Positions 15,437-23,968 of a DNA stretch of 62,408 nucleotides are shown one piece after another; position 1 is the stretch's first letter; the number at the start of each line of letters is the position of its first letter. The notes beneath the pieces are model-generated. The model was not told the DNA's origin. It saw nothing but the letters and a program-made list of their open reading frames with translations, and made no database searches. The translations under genes were made by a program, and so were the position numbers. The stretch is from assembly GCA_021799435.1 (NCBI GenBank), contig JAJZAN010000008.1:1-62408 (forward strand), read 5' to 3'. The stretch is from Bacillota bacterium. Lineage in GTDB: Bacteria > Bacillota > Sulfobacillia > Sulfobacillales > Sulfobacillaceae.

Positions 15437-16690
15437 ATGGCTATTGCCACCGTCCCGAAAGAAATAACATGGTCTCCGAGCCGCTTGAATCTGTGGCAGC
15501 AGTGCCCTCAGCGCTGGTTTCACAAATATGTGCTGAAGGACACCGACATCACGACTCCGCCCGCAGCGTTTGGTTTGGCCGTGCATGAGGCCCTGGAGCG
15601 GATTATACCGGTTGCGGCGACGTTGCAGTTTGGTCCCGTGAGGAGGCTTACGGCTGATCAGTGGCAGCCCGAGTTCTTAGGGCTTGTAAACCGGGTGCTG
15701 TCCAATCAACTCTCAGAACACGCACCACTGACGGATCCCATCAAGGACATGCAAGAGGCGATGCGCGCCGTGGAGCAAGCGCTGAAAGCGATATCGCTTT
15801 CGGCTCCGGTCTCCGTGGAGCAGACAATAAAAGGCAAGCTTTCGCCCATTGATATGGTCCAAGGACGTCTAGATTTGACCATGTTCTATCCGGATCACGT
15901 AGTGGTTCGCGACTTCAAGACCGGTCGCATTCCCTATCCTGTGGGCTCAACGGCTCAAATGCCTATTTACGGATTGCTGGCATTTAAGAAGTGGGAGAAG
16001 CCGGTCGTCGTCGAATTGCACTGGCTTCGCCACACTGACCAGATTGAGAGCGTCAAGGTCAACGAGGACATGCTGAATGGTGCCCGTGCTTGGCTGGTGG
16101 ACCGCATCGCGACCATTCGTGCCTCATTGGACGCCTATCACGGCAGTAAAGGCGAGGATACGAGCGTTTTTCCGGCACGGCCTGGCAGCCATTGCGCACA
16201 TTGCCCTGTGGCGGCCCAGTGTTCCGTGACGGATCAGGATGCCTTGATGGCCAGCGTGCTGGAGACCGGCGAAGGCTCGGCTATTGAAGCCGTGCCGATC
16301 ATGCGCGAGCCAGCGATTCCCGTTGAGATTCAAGAGAAGGCCAAGAAAATCTTGGTTCTCGAGCGTCAAGTCGACGAACTCAAGGGTGATATCAAAGCGT
16401 GGTACAAAGAGAACAAAGTCCCTATTTTGGTGGGCGATGGCGCTTTCATGGAGACCACAAGCCAAAAGCTTGAGGTCACTGACATGAAGGGGTTGATTGC
16501 GGCCATCACGAAAGCGGGCTACAGTCCTGCCGACTTCATGGCATTCAATAAATCGTCCTACGAAAGTTGGGCGAAGAAGGCCATAAAGGATGGGCATACC
16601 GCGCTGGTCGAGTCGTTGGCCCCGTATATGAAGTTCGTCAACGGGTCCAAGTCGTTCAAGTTCGTGAAGGGCGGTGAGGACGATGCGTAA
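15437..16690 (+). CDS. RecB/Cas4-family PD-(D/E)XK nuclease with four-cysteine cluster
   Basis: 417 residues, ATG 15437 with AAAGGAGGG. Starts with the family hallmark SPSRLNLWQQCPQRWFHKY, then AAFGLAVHEALERI, QGRLDLTMFYPDHVVVRDFKTG (nuclease motifs II and III) and QMPIYGLLAF. The first Cys (about residue 24) and HCAHCPVAAQC (about 255) give the four cysteines of the iron-sulfur form found in AddB/Cas4. A C-terminal extension of about 150 residues with a helical hairpin is unlike Cas4. It probably resects DNA for the ERF annealing protein. Confidence 0.75.
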   Translation: MAIATVPKEITWSPSRLNLWQQCPQRWFHKYVLKDTDITTPPAAFGLAVHEALERIIPVAATLQFGPVRRLTADQWQPEFLGLVNRVLSNQLSEHAPLTDPIKDMQEAMRAVEQALKAISLSAPVSVEQTIKGKLSPIDMVQGRLDLTMFYPDHVVVRDFKTGRIPYPVGSTAQMPIYGLLAFKKWEKPVVVELHWLRHTDQIESVKVNEDMLNGARAWLVDRIATIRASLDAYHGSKGEDTSVFPARPGSHCAHCPVAAQCSVTDQDALMASVLETGEGSAIEAVPIMREPAIPVEIQEKAKKILVLERQVDELKGDIKAWYKENKVPILVGDGAFMETTSQKLEVTDMKGLIAAITKAGYSPADFMAFNKSSYESWAKKAIKDGHTALVESLAPYMKFVNGSKSFKFVKGGEDDA

Positions 16691-17048
16691 TGGTCCTCCC
16701 AACCCGAACTGGGTTAGCGTCGGCACATTCCGGCAACGCCACCCCACGCCTCCGATTGACCACTGGCTCTTTCACGCCGCACGTATCGCCAATTATGGGC
16801 CTCGGTCCATTCGGACGGTGCATGCGCGGGTTGATGAGTTGTGGCAGGCGGGCGTTCGCTACGTGGATTTCTTTCCCACTGGTCTCAATGTGGTGGGTGT
16901 GGAAGCTACGGCTGAAATGTTGCGGCGGGGGATGGTCGTTCGCGTATGGTACTACAGCCAGGAGCGCGATGCTTGGTTCACCCATGACCATAACGGAGCG
17001 ACTTTTTGGCGCGCCAATGTGGACTTGCCCGAGGAGGTGCTGGTATGA
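16683..17048 (+). CDS. Unknown protein, 121 residues
   Basis: ATG 16683 lies inside the end of the nuclease gene with GGTGAGG upstream. Contains ARIANYGPRSIRTVHARVDEL and WYYSQERDAWFTHDHNGATFW, suggesting a compact alpha/beta fold. Its stop overlaps the next ATG (ATGA). No family recognised. Co-transcribed with the recombination operon. Confidence 0.5.
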   Translation: MRNGPPNPNWVSVGTFRQRHPTPPIDHWLFHAARIANYGPRSIRTVHARVDELWQAGVRYVDFFPTGLNVVGVEATAEMLRRGMVVRVWYYSQERDAWFTHDHNGATFWRANVDLPEEVLV

Positions 17049-17368
17049 ACGAGCAGGACATTCATGCACTGGAAGTCGCTCATGCAGCCTGTCCTGCACC
17101 AACTCCGTACGTTACGAGCAATGGGGGCGTGGTCATTCTCAACGGCCCGTTTCCTGTTAAAACGGCGCAGGCAGTGCATGATTGGATTGTGCTGTCGTAT
17201 CAACAAACTCCTCACGTGCTGGCCGAACTACAGCACTTGCGCGGCCTCCTAAGCGACATCATCGCGTTGGCCGGCAACTGGATGACAGAGGACCAATTCT
17301 ACGCCAAACTACGCGAAGCGCGGAAGGCACTCGTTGATGGGGGGGAGCCGAGTGACGCACTCCTTTGA
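17045..17368 (+). CDS. Unknown protein, 107 residues
   Basis: ATG 17045 overlaps the preceding TGA, with GAGGAGGTG just upstream. Mostly helical; the middle reads VHDWIVLSYQQTPHVLAELQHLRGLL and the C-terminus is charged. No motif recognised. Overlaps the next gene by 17 bp, so a coupled accessory of the recombination operon. Confidence 0.5.
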   Translation: MNEQDIHALEVAHAACPAPTPYVTSNGGVVILNGPFPVKTAQAVHDWIVLSYQQTPHVLAELQHLRGLLSDIIALAGNWMTEDQFYAKLREARKALVDGGEPSDALL

Positions 17369-17828
17369 CACCTTCACCGAGCGGTTCGTCAAGCTCATGC
17401 AGTCGTCGGTTGGAGCCGTCATATACTCTCTCATTGAATCCGGAATGGCGCTCAATGAGAAAGACCTGTCCTTTATTGGCAACCAGCATGTGCTGGTGCG
17501 CTCTCAGCGGAGCGGCGACAAGGTGCTTATCGGGTTCGTACCCGACCACGGCGGCGCGGGGCTAGGAGTCGAAATCCCTGCAATCTCCGAGGATGAAGCG
17601 GCCGACATCGTTGCGCTTCTGCAATGTTCTGTGCAGGGCCCGTATCTTCGGGCCTCTGACATGGATAAGGCACAGAAAGCCGGCTGGATGCCAACTGAGC
17701 TCTATTGCCCAACCTGCAATCGCTGTTATGCGAAGTATTTGGATCTCTGGGGACACATGCTGATTGACCACGGGGGAGTTCCAAACCCGTACAATGAGCG
17801 AACGCTCTTAGTGAATCCGCTCGCGTAG
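17352..17828 (+). CDS. Protein with C-terminal C2H2-like zinc finger
   Basis: 158 residues from GTG 17352 (GGGGGAG upstream; an ATG at 17334 is also in frame). The C-terminal part reads CPTCNRCYAKYLDLWGHMLIDHG: two cysteines three apart, then two histidines four or five apart, the geometry of a C2H2 finger such as Ros/MucR or archaeal types. The N-terminal 100 residues are unassigned. Last gene before the terminator at 17854. Probably a DNA- or protein-binding accessory. Confidence 0.5.
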   Translation: MTHSFDTFTERFVKLMQSSVGAVIYSLIESGMALNEKDLSFIGNQHVLVRSQRSGDKVLIGFVPDHGGAGLGVEIPAISEDEAADIVALLQCSVQGPYLRASDMDKAQKAGWMPTELYCPTCNRCYAKYLDLWGHMLIDHGGVPNPYNERTLLVNPLA

Positions 17829-17853
17829 ATTGCCGCAAAGGCCCTTATGGATA

Positions 17854-17893
17854 CCCCGATAGCTCCGGTTTTGCCGGGCTGTCGGGGCTTTTT
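17854..17893 (+). terminator. Strong terminator ending the recombination operon
   Basis: A three-part stem CCCCGA, AGC and CCGG pairs with CCGG, GCT and TCGGGG around a TTTTG loop, followed by CTTTTT. It separates the 13-17.8 kb operon from the methylase gene. Confidence 0.85.
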
Positions 17894-17933
17894 CGTTCCC
17901 AATTCCCTAAACCCTCGAAGGAGGCATTTCTGT

Positions 17934-18995
17934 ATGCGAATTGCCGGACAAGCGCGTCTGGGCTTCTATCCCACCCCTGATCGCGTTATGCATCTTCTCC
18001 GCGAATGGATTGAACCCCATCCGCATGGTTGGACTCTACTCGACCCCTGTTGTGGCGAAGGGGCGGCGCGCCTATTAAGCGCACCTCTTACCTATGGGAT
18101 CGAACTGGAGGTCAACCGCGCTCAGATGACACGGGACAATGGCGGATTTTCGGAAGTGCTCACGGGCGATATCGAGTCAGCCCGTGTACCTCAAAAGAGC
18201 CTCTCAGCGCTCTATCTCAATCCACCGTACGATGATGGTCTTGACGGCCGCGTGGAGCTCGACTTCTTGCGTCGGGCGACTCCGTGGCTTCAACTCCAGG
18301 GGCTTTTGCTCTTTGTGGTGCCCGGCAAGCAGGTAAAGAGCTTTTTGGCTCACTATCTAGCCCAGCGGTATGAGTTTGTCGGTGCGTGGCGCTTTCCCGA
18401 TCCGGAATACGCGGCCTATGGCCAGGTGGTGGTTGTCGGACGCAAACGAGCCGTTCCTATGGCCGTCGGAGCGTCGGGGCACGTAATCACTCAGGCCGTG
18501 GCCGCCGCGCCTATCCTGGAGCCTCCTGGCGCGTCTGGTGTGCGTTGGGGCGTGCCGTTTGGGGAACCAATTCACCTGCGCGGAGCCGAATGGGATCCGG
18601 CTGAATTGCTGGAAGACCTTACGGCGGCCCAAGGAGGCGGCTGGACGACGGTATTCCAGAAGTCGGCCCAAAAGACTCAACTGGCTGAATCCGTAATTAC
18701 TACGCCGCTTACGCTCCATCGTGGCCATTTGGCTCTGATGCTGGCGGCCGGCCAGGTACGCGGTGTCTTGGGAACAGGCGAGATGCGACACGCCATCAAG
18801 GGTCGTGTCAAAGTCGAGTCCGTATCGGATACCCGGTTGAAGTATACGAGTGATGGCAGTTATGAAGCCGTGGATGTCAATGTGACTATTCATCGCGTTC
18901 AATTGACTATCATCCGTTCTGACAGCACCGTTGTTCGCCTCTTATCAAGCGTTCCCGTTGCTATCGAAGATAGTGAGGAGGCTGAGGTCGAATGA
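17934..18995 (+). CDS. N6-adenine methyltransferase-like protein (DUF6094-like)
   Basis: 353 residues, ATG 17934 with GAAGGAGG. SAM-binding motif LLDPCCGEGAA at about residues 32-42, then a GIELEV acidic strand end, and catalytic motif LNPPYDD at about 97, with FVVPGKQV downstream: an N6-adenine or related amino-MTase order (motif I before NPPY). The C-terminal half (from about 180) is unassigned. The stop overlaps the helicase start. Methylase plus SNF2 helicase pairs occur in mobile elements for self-protection or anti-restriction, but no cognate nuclease is visible here. Confidence 0.65.
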   Translation: MRIAGQARLGFYPTPDRVMHLLREWIEPHPHGWTLLDPCCGEGAARLLSAPLTYGIELEVNRAQMTRDNGGFSEVLTGDIESARVPQKSLSALYLNPPYDDGLDGRVELDFLRRATPWLQLQGLLLFVVPGKQVKSFLAHYLAQRYEFVGAWRFPDPEYAAYGQVVVVGRKRAVPMAVGASGHVITQAVAAAPILEPPGASGVRWGVPFGEPIHLRGAEWDPAELLEDLTAAQGGGWTTVFQKSAQKTQLAESVITTPLTLHRGHLALMLAAGQVRGVLGTGEMRHAIKGRVKVESVSDTRLKYTSDGSYEAVDVNVTIHRVQLTIIRSDSTVVRLLSSVPVAIEDSEEAEVE

Positions 18996-21916
18996 TGAGG
19001 ACTGCCCAATCGCCGGAGCCCGCTGAGACGCCATGGCAACTTATGGTGGATGTGGCGGACTTAAAGCAGAGCTTCACGGTGTTAGTGACGTGGCTGGCTT
19101 TGCACAATGGACAGGTAGCTGGATTAGCGGCCATTGGTCCTGAACAGGGCATGCGCGCCCTCGGTGCCGCGCTGGTTCGTCGACGTGCTGAGCTCGTGTT
19201 TCATCCTAAAGAGACGTTGCCCTATCCGTTGCCTGACTGGTTTGCCGCAGTGAAAGGCGGCGCTCGTTGGGAAAAGGGACAGTATGCTCCCTTACACGTC
19301 ATCGAGACGCATTGGCGGTTTACTTACACCCGCGTTTCAGACAAGTCCGTGCAACTCATTGCGATTCCGGCGTCGGCCTACGACCCGGCGTCTGCGGCGC
19401 AGCCGATGGTGGTGATGTCGCCTCCGGGCGTCGATCCAGATGATGCGGTGTGGGCACGACTGCAGCAAGAGGCCTTGCCGCTCTTAAGCGAGTGGCGGCC
19501 CGCCTTGCTAGAGGCCCTCAAATCCGCGGAGTTCTCCATGAAGTTACGGGCAATACAGACGATAGCAGCTCCCGGCCAGCCCGATCCGGCTTTGTGGCAT
19601 ATCGACGGGTTCACGGAAAGAGCTTGGGAAGGCATTATCCAAGAGCTTCTCAGGACCGGTCGGATTTCAATGCAGGATGGCATGGGACCGAACGGGCCAC
19701 TGCCGACAGATCGGATGACACAGGATGAATATCTTGCGGGATGGGCACCTGCCCTTGGTGCAAAGCTGGAATCGGTAGTCGTTCCCCGTGTCAAAGCGGG
19801 AACCGGCGCTCCTGCCTCGTGGTCAGTCCTGAAGCGTCAACCCATGCCTGCACAAGCCGATGTCATTCGAGCCACAGCGGAGACGTGTTTAGCGCTTGGC
19901 CGTATGTATTTGGTCGGCGAGACTGGCACAGGGAAAACGCTCATGGGCGCAACGGCCATCTGGCACTTGATGACGGAGTTGAAAGGGCGAACTGGTTTTA
20001 GGGCTGTAATTATGGCGCCCGACCATCTCATCGCCAAGTGGCAGCGCGAAATTGAAGCCACGATCCCCGGTGCGGTCGTTCGCCGCATCAACTCGTGGAA
20101 AGATGTGTTGGCGCTTCGGGATGAACGGCATAAGCCAGCAACCCAGCCCACCTACTTTCTACTCGGTCGTGACCGCTCCAAACTCAGCTACTATGTCCGC
20201 CCCGCCGCGACATGGGAATCCTCTCGCTACGGTGGAACGTGGCGCTGTCCGGACTGTGGGCGCGTGCTTATTGATCCGAAAACGGACTTGCTGTTTGAGA
20301 AAAGCGCATTTGCTCGGCCGCGTGTGAAAAATCGCTGGTGTCCCCATTGCCATGGGACGCCGGACCATCCACCGACTGTGCAACGCCGCCCTGCGAATGG
20401 GCAGGGGTTGCTTTGGATGGCAGATGGGAAGCGGTTGCACCGGATGAGTCCCGCGCGGTTGATTCATCGGTATCTGAAGGGATTCTTCGACGCCTTTATG
20501 GCGGATGAGCTCCACGAACTGAAAGGCGAGTCGGCGCAGGGCGATGCGTTGGGTGCCATTGCAAGTGTGGTGCCTTATGTGATTGGGGGTACCGGCACCT
20601 TAAATGGCGGATATGCCAGCAATCAGCATTTTCTTGGGTTTCGTCTGCATCCGTGGACGATGGTCGCCGATGGCCTCACATATCACCAGCCGTCTTCGAC
20701 GACGCGGCGATATGGCCGACTGGAAACTGAGACGCCCGTTGATGATGGTGATGCTGGTGTCCTAAGCCATCGTTCGGTTAGTCGAGAACGCACCAAGGAA
20801 CTTCCGGGCGTATCGCCGGAGTTCTTTGCACGGCACTTGGCTGAGCGCGCAGTGTTTATTGAGCTTGCTGACTTGGGCGCGGATGCGTTGCCACCTTATG
20901 AGGAGACCATCGACTGGATTCAGCCGACGCCAGAGCAAGGCGAGGCTATCAAGGCCACCATGGGACCGTTGGCCGCTGCTGCATTAGACGCCTTGCATAA
21001 CGGTCGACGGCACTTGTTAGGGAAACTCGTCAATTTCTCTTTGAGTTATCCCGACACGCCATGGTCTGAGCCTATTTGCGATCCGGTCACCGGAGAGGAA
21101 GTAGTAGTGCCACCGTGTTTACCGGAGGATGCGGTCTATCCGAAGGACGAGCGTCTGCTCCAACACATCCGAGCGGCGGTCAACCAACGGCATGAAAAGG
21201 TCTGGGTTTACACGGTCTTTACAGGGACGCAGTTGGCACGGTTGAAAATGCTGATCAGGAATGCGGGCTTTCGAGTTGCCGTGATGACGACGGCGATAGA
21301 CCGCACTGAACGCGAAGCATGGGTTGCAGAGCGTCTCAAGGATGGCGTGGATGTGGTTCTGAGCCACCCAAAATTGGTGGAAACTGGCGTTGACCTGTTT
21401 GAGTTCCCCACCATCCTATGGTTCGCGACCGGGTACAGCTTGTTCCAGTTGCGGCAAGCCTCCCGGCGAGCATGGCGTTTAGGCCAGACACGCGCTTGTC
21501 GCGTGGTGTACCTGGTTTATGAGGGCACCATGCAGGAAGCAGCTCTTACGCTCATGGGCCGCAAGATGGAGGCCGCATTGGCTTTGGAAGGCCGGTTGTC
21601 CCTCGCAGGGCTTCAAGCTCTCGGGGCGTCCGATTCTTCTAACGACCTCGCTCGGGTACTGGCAGAAGGGTTGCCGGAAGGCACAGATGCTTCGGCGATC
21701 TGGCAAGCCACTCCGCAAGAGATGATTCGCATCGTTCCCGTCAATCCGCTGGGCGATCAGGAAGGGATGGCCTCTCAGGACGATATTCTCGACCTTACCG
21801 GCCCCCTACGCTCGTCATCCGTTCCGGTGCTGTTGGTTGCAGCTCGTTCGCGCCGACGGCATGGGCAGCCGCAACCGCCGTCGGACGATGCCGGTCAGCT
21901 TGCTTGGGGATTCTAA
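18992..21916 (+). CDS. SNF2-type SF2 helicase/ATPase with zinc-ribbon insert
   Basis: 974 residues. Walker A GETGTGKT at about 309-316, helicase motif II as DELH near residue 504, an insert with CPDCG and CPHCHG (about 420-450) that looks like a zinc ribbon, and C-terminal motifs V/VI (LVETGVDLFEFPTILWF, then RQASRRAWRLGQTR), as in SNF2 family ATPases. The N-terminal 290 residues are unassigned. Translationally coupled to the methylase. Possibly a remodeller that clears proteins from DNA, or an antidefence or phage-exclusion component. Confidence 0.75.
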   Translation: MMRTAQSPEPAETPWQLMVDVADLKQSFTVLVTWLALHNGQVAGLAAIGPEQGMRALGAALVRRRAELVFHPKETLPYPLPDWFAAVKGGARWEKGQYAPLHVIETHWRFTYTRVSDKSVQLIAIPASAYDPASAAQPMVVMSPPGVDPDDAVWARLQQEALPLLSEWRPALLEALKSAEFSMKLRAIQTIAAPGQPDPALWHIDGFTERAWEGIIQELLRTGRISMQDGMGPNGPLPTDRMTQDEYLAGWAPALGAKLESVVVPRVKAGTGAPASWSVLKRQPMPAQADVIRATAETCLALGRMYLVGETGTGKTLMGATAIWHLMTELKGRTGFRAVIMAPDHLIAKWQREIEATIPGAVVRRINSWKDVLALRDERHKPATQPTYFLLGRDRSKLSYYVRPAATWESSRYGGTWRCPDCGRVLIDPKTDLLFEKSAFARPRVKNRWCPHCHGTPDHPPTVQRRPANGQGLLWMADGKRLHRMSPARLIHRYLKGFFDAFMADELHELKGESAQGDALGAIASVVPYVIGGTGTLNGGYASNQHFLGFRLHPWTMVADGLTYHQPSSTTRRYGRLETETPVDDGDAGVLSHRSVSRERTKELPGVSPEFFARHLAERAVFIELADLGADALPPYEETIDWIQPTPEQGEAIKATMGPLAAAALDALHNGRRHLLGKLVNFSLSYPDTPWSEPICDPVTGEEVVVPPCLPEDAVYPKDERLLQHIRAAVNQRHEKVWVYTVFTGTQLARLKMLIRNAGFRVAVMTTAIDRTEREAWVAERLKDGVDVVLSHPKLVETGVDLFEFPTILWFATGYSLFQLRQASRRAWRLGQTRACRVVYLVYEGTMQEAALTLMGRKMEAALALEGRLSLAGLQALGASDSSNDLARVLAEGLPEGTDASAIWQATPQEMIRIVPVNPLGDQEGMASQDDILDLTGPLRSSSVPVLLVAARSRRRHGQPQPPSDDAGQLAWGF

Positions 21917-21928
21917 CGTGACGTATTA

Positions 21929-21965
21929 CCCTCGACTCTCAACGGTCGGGGGTTCCCCTTTTTGG
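21929..21965 (+). terminator. Terminator after the SNF2 gene
   Basis: CCCTCGAC pairs with GTCGGGGG (one T-G pair), followed by TTCCCCTTTTT. Confidence 0.65.
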
Positions 21966-22011
21966 GGCCTAACACGAGGTTCTTCGCCCTCGATATATCA
22001 CTCTATTACCT

Positions 22012-22052
22012 GAAGGGAGGAAGCGGCGACAGAACGGTCGTTCGCCGCATTG
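22012..22052 (+). promoter_or_regulatory. Hairpin between ribosome binding site and start codon
   Basis: GAAGGGAGG (22012-22020) is about 36 nt before the ATG at 22056, but a 7-bp hairpin GCGGCGA/TCGCCGC (22023-22029 with 22042-22048) lies between them. Folding would bring the ribosome binding site to normal distance from the TTG (22050) or ATG (22056) start. Translation may thus depend on this fold. Confidence 0.45.
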
Positions 22053-22055
22053 CTG

Positions 22056-22703
22056 ATGACTAAAACCTTATTCCCATACCTTCGCGCCTCGATAGCGCAA
22101 GGCGGTACCTATCTCCGAAAACACTGGTGGGCCGCACTTCTGGCCTACGTTATCGTGTGGCTTCCGTTCGTGATGGGCTTGTTGACACCTGTGTCACCCC
22201 ACGCGGCGGCGCTGGACGTGCATACCATCCGTCAGATCTATCACACCAACCAGGGACTCGAAGGGTTCTTTGGCTCGATTTCGCTTACGGTGGCTCGGAT
22301 TATCCTGAGCAACTGGGTCGTGGTCGCGGTTTTGGCCGGATCGGTGTATCTGATTCGGAATCCCCAACGGGACTGGATATCGGTGCTCTTTGGAGCTCTG
22401 GGATTGGGCCTCAGCCTTTCCCGGAACATGTTTGTTATGTTTGTGGCCGGCAGTGCCCTGGTGACGATGAACAGCGACTCATTCTGGCGCGGGCTATTGT
22501 CTATGCCCCACGGCTTTTTGGAGTTCGCTGCCTACGCCGTGCCGCTGGGCATCCTCTTTGGAGGCCTGCGCACAGATCGACGCACCGCACTTCAGATCGC
22601 GGTTGGATGCGCCATCATCGGAGCCATCATCCTCATACCGGCGGGTTTCTTCGAGCAATACTTGTCCCCGGTCATTGTCCATGCGCTTCATCTTTGGTAC
22701 TAA
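22056..22703 (+). CDS. SpoIIM-like integral membrane protein
   Basis: 215 residues from ATG 22056 (TTG 22050 possible). About five membrane segments; the sequence SMPHGFLEFAAYAVPLGILFG carries the PHG-x-x-E motif characteristic of SpoIIM/DUF95 proteins, and the final IVHALHLWY follows a last helix. SpoIIM works in septal-membrane migration and peptidoglycan remodelling during engulfment. On a conjugative element it may act on the cell wall or membrane during transfer, which is speculation. It is a single-gene unit with its own terminator. Confidence 0.6.
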   Translation: MTKTLFPYLRASIAQGGTYLRKHWWAALLAYVIVWLPFVMGLLTPVSPHAAALDVHTIRQIYHTNQGLEGFFGSISLTVARIILSNWVVVAVLAGSVYLIRNPQRDWISVLFGALGLGLSLSRNMFVMFVAGSALVTMNSDSFWRGLLSMPHGFLEFAAYAVPLGILFGGLRTDRRTALQIAVGCAIIGAIILIPAGFFEQYLSPVIVHALHLWY

Positions 22704-22720
22704 CCCTATCGCTTAATGCA

Positions 22721-22753
22721 AAGCCTCCGGTCATAGGATCGGAGGCTTTTTTT
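22721..22753. terminator. Bidirectional terminator between convergent genes
   Basis: AAGCCTCCG/CGGAGGCTT 9-bp stem, followed by seven T on the plus strand. It also contains the stop codon of the minus-strand gene at 22731. Confidence 0.85.
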
Positions 22754-23357
22754 GTTCTCGAGAGAAGGCGGGGACTTTGGCACGGAGTATGTCACACATT
22801 TTGGCCATGAACCCTGGTTGCGACAACTCTAATCGCAGTTGGTTCTTGATTTCATTGAGCTTAGCCGTGAGTACGGACTCAGCCCACGTTTGATGAGGGC
22901 TGCCCTGTTGCTGTTGAACGAGGCCCATCAGTTGCTCCGTCAAGTCATCAACGGATTCTTGCACGGAATCGCTCATGTAAAGCTGGGATTCTAGGAAGTA
23001 TTTGCGAACGTCCCGAGCCTTGGGCTCAAATTGGCTCAGGAGACCAGCTTTGTAGTGTTTAAGCGCCTCATCCTTATTATCGGCCCAATTTCCCAGGCGA
23101 TACTTCCGTTGGCGGTTGTATTGCTCCCATCGGGCAGCCACTTCTCTTTCGGACGGGTTCTGAATCAGAGTCATAGCAAGAGAGCCCGTAGTGTAGAGCT
23201 TTTCCCACAGAGCGGGATAGATTTTATGCTTTTCAGTGATGTATAAGTTCCAGTTACGGTACTGCCTGGCCAATCGACTTTGGTTCCAGAGCGTGCCGGC
23301 GTTAATGACCACTGTGGTCCCGATTGCAATCCATGACAGATTATCCACGGATGGCAT
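22731..23357 (-). CDS. Membrane-anchored coiled-coil protein, unknown
   Basis: 208 residues, ATG 23357 overlapping the upstream gene. One N-terminal membrane span (IAIGTTVVINAGTL), then a charged helical body with heptad-like regions (SVQESVDDLTEQLMGLVQQQQ). No family recognised. Pairs with the 102-residue gene as a two-gene minus-strand unit set between plus-strand operons, like a cargo or defence insert. Confidence 0.5.
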   Translation of the reverse strand: MPSVDNLSWIAIGTTVVINAGTLWNQSRLARQYRNWNLYITEKHKIYPALWEKLYTTGSLAMTLIQNPSEREVAARWEQYNRQRKYRLGNWADNKDEALKHYKAGLLSQFEPKARDVRKYFLESQLYMSDSVQESVDDLTEQLMGLVQQQQGSPHQTWAESVLTAKLNEIKNQLRLELSQPGFMAKMCDILRAKVPAFSREQKKPPIL

Positions 23358-23649
23358 TGATGAGTTCCTGTTCCGTCTCCGGTATGGTCACAATCGTTGT
23401 GCCCTTGTGTTTAACGTGCGCCGCAGTGGGAGCTAGTTTGGGGAGATCCGTCGAGTCCCCAGCGAACCCCCCTCCGTGTCTGTCGACGCGCAAGTCCCCT
23501 TTGTTGTACGTGACTCCATCTATCGTCACAGTCTCATTCGCGATCTCTATTTTGTGGTCCTGAAGAAAATACGTCTTTGTCGTGACGCCCCCATCCTTTC
23601 GTCGAGTGTCTATGCACGACTGCAGAGGCAATGCAGTCAGTGGCCTCAA
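23341..23649 (-). CDS. Small beta-rich protein, unknown
   Basis: Up to 102 residues. The conserved-looking part begins at TTKTYFLQDHKIEIANETV, right after an AAAGGATGGGGG sequence, but there no ATG, GTG or TTG is available, so the start may be a TTG upstream (23649). The middle has repeated strands (TVTIDGVTYNKGDL) and the end is ETEQELINAIRG. Overlaps the membrane-anchored gene by 17 bp. Function unknown. Confidence 0.45.
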   Translation of the reverse strand: MRPLTALPLQSCIDTRRKDGGVTTKTYFLQDHKIEIANETVTIDGVTYNKGDLRVDRHGGGFAGDSTDLPKLAPTAAHVKHKGTTIVTIPETEQELINAIRG

Positions 23650-23733
23650 GAACCATTCTACTCTGGCTCAAACGTTCTTGGTCAAGAACGCTATCGGGTC
23701 GCCTTTCGGAGCAACGGGCGTTTATGGCGGGCA

Positions 23734-23755
23734 GGTGTTTCCACGTGGAAACACC
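23734..23755. other. parS-like centromere site 3, near parAB
   Basis: Perfect 22-bp palindrome GGTGTTTCCACGTGGAAACACC. Its TTTCCACGTGGAAA core differs from the TTTCACGTGAAA of chromosomal parS by one extra G-C pair per arm. Only 400 bp upstream of parA and intergenic. Best of the three sites. Confidence 0.7.
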
Positions 23756-23968
23756 CCTCTCTTTTACCGGTGGGAGAGCTTTGATAAAAGGCGGGGCGCT
23801 GACCAGTTTCGGAAGGATCGCTGCCCGTTCCGCCGCATAACCTCAACAAATTCCAATAACTGGTGTCTGTTATGCGCGGTATTGTGCTGTATTGTCGGAA
23901 TCGCCCTCGATTGCAGGAAAATCTTATCTCGGTCGCGAATGGACATGCACCAAGGAGGGGGTACCGGC

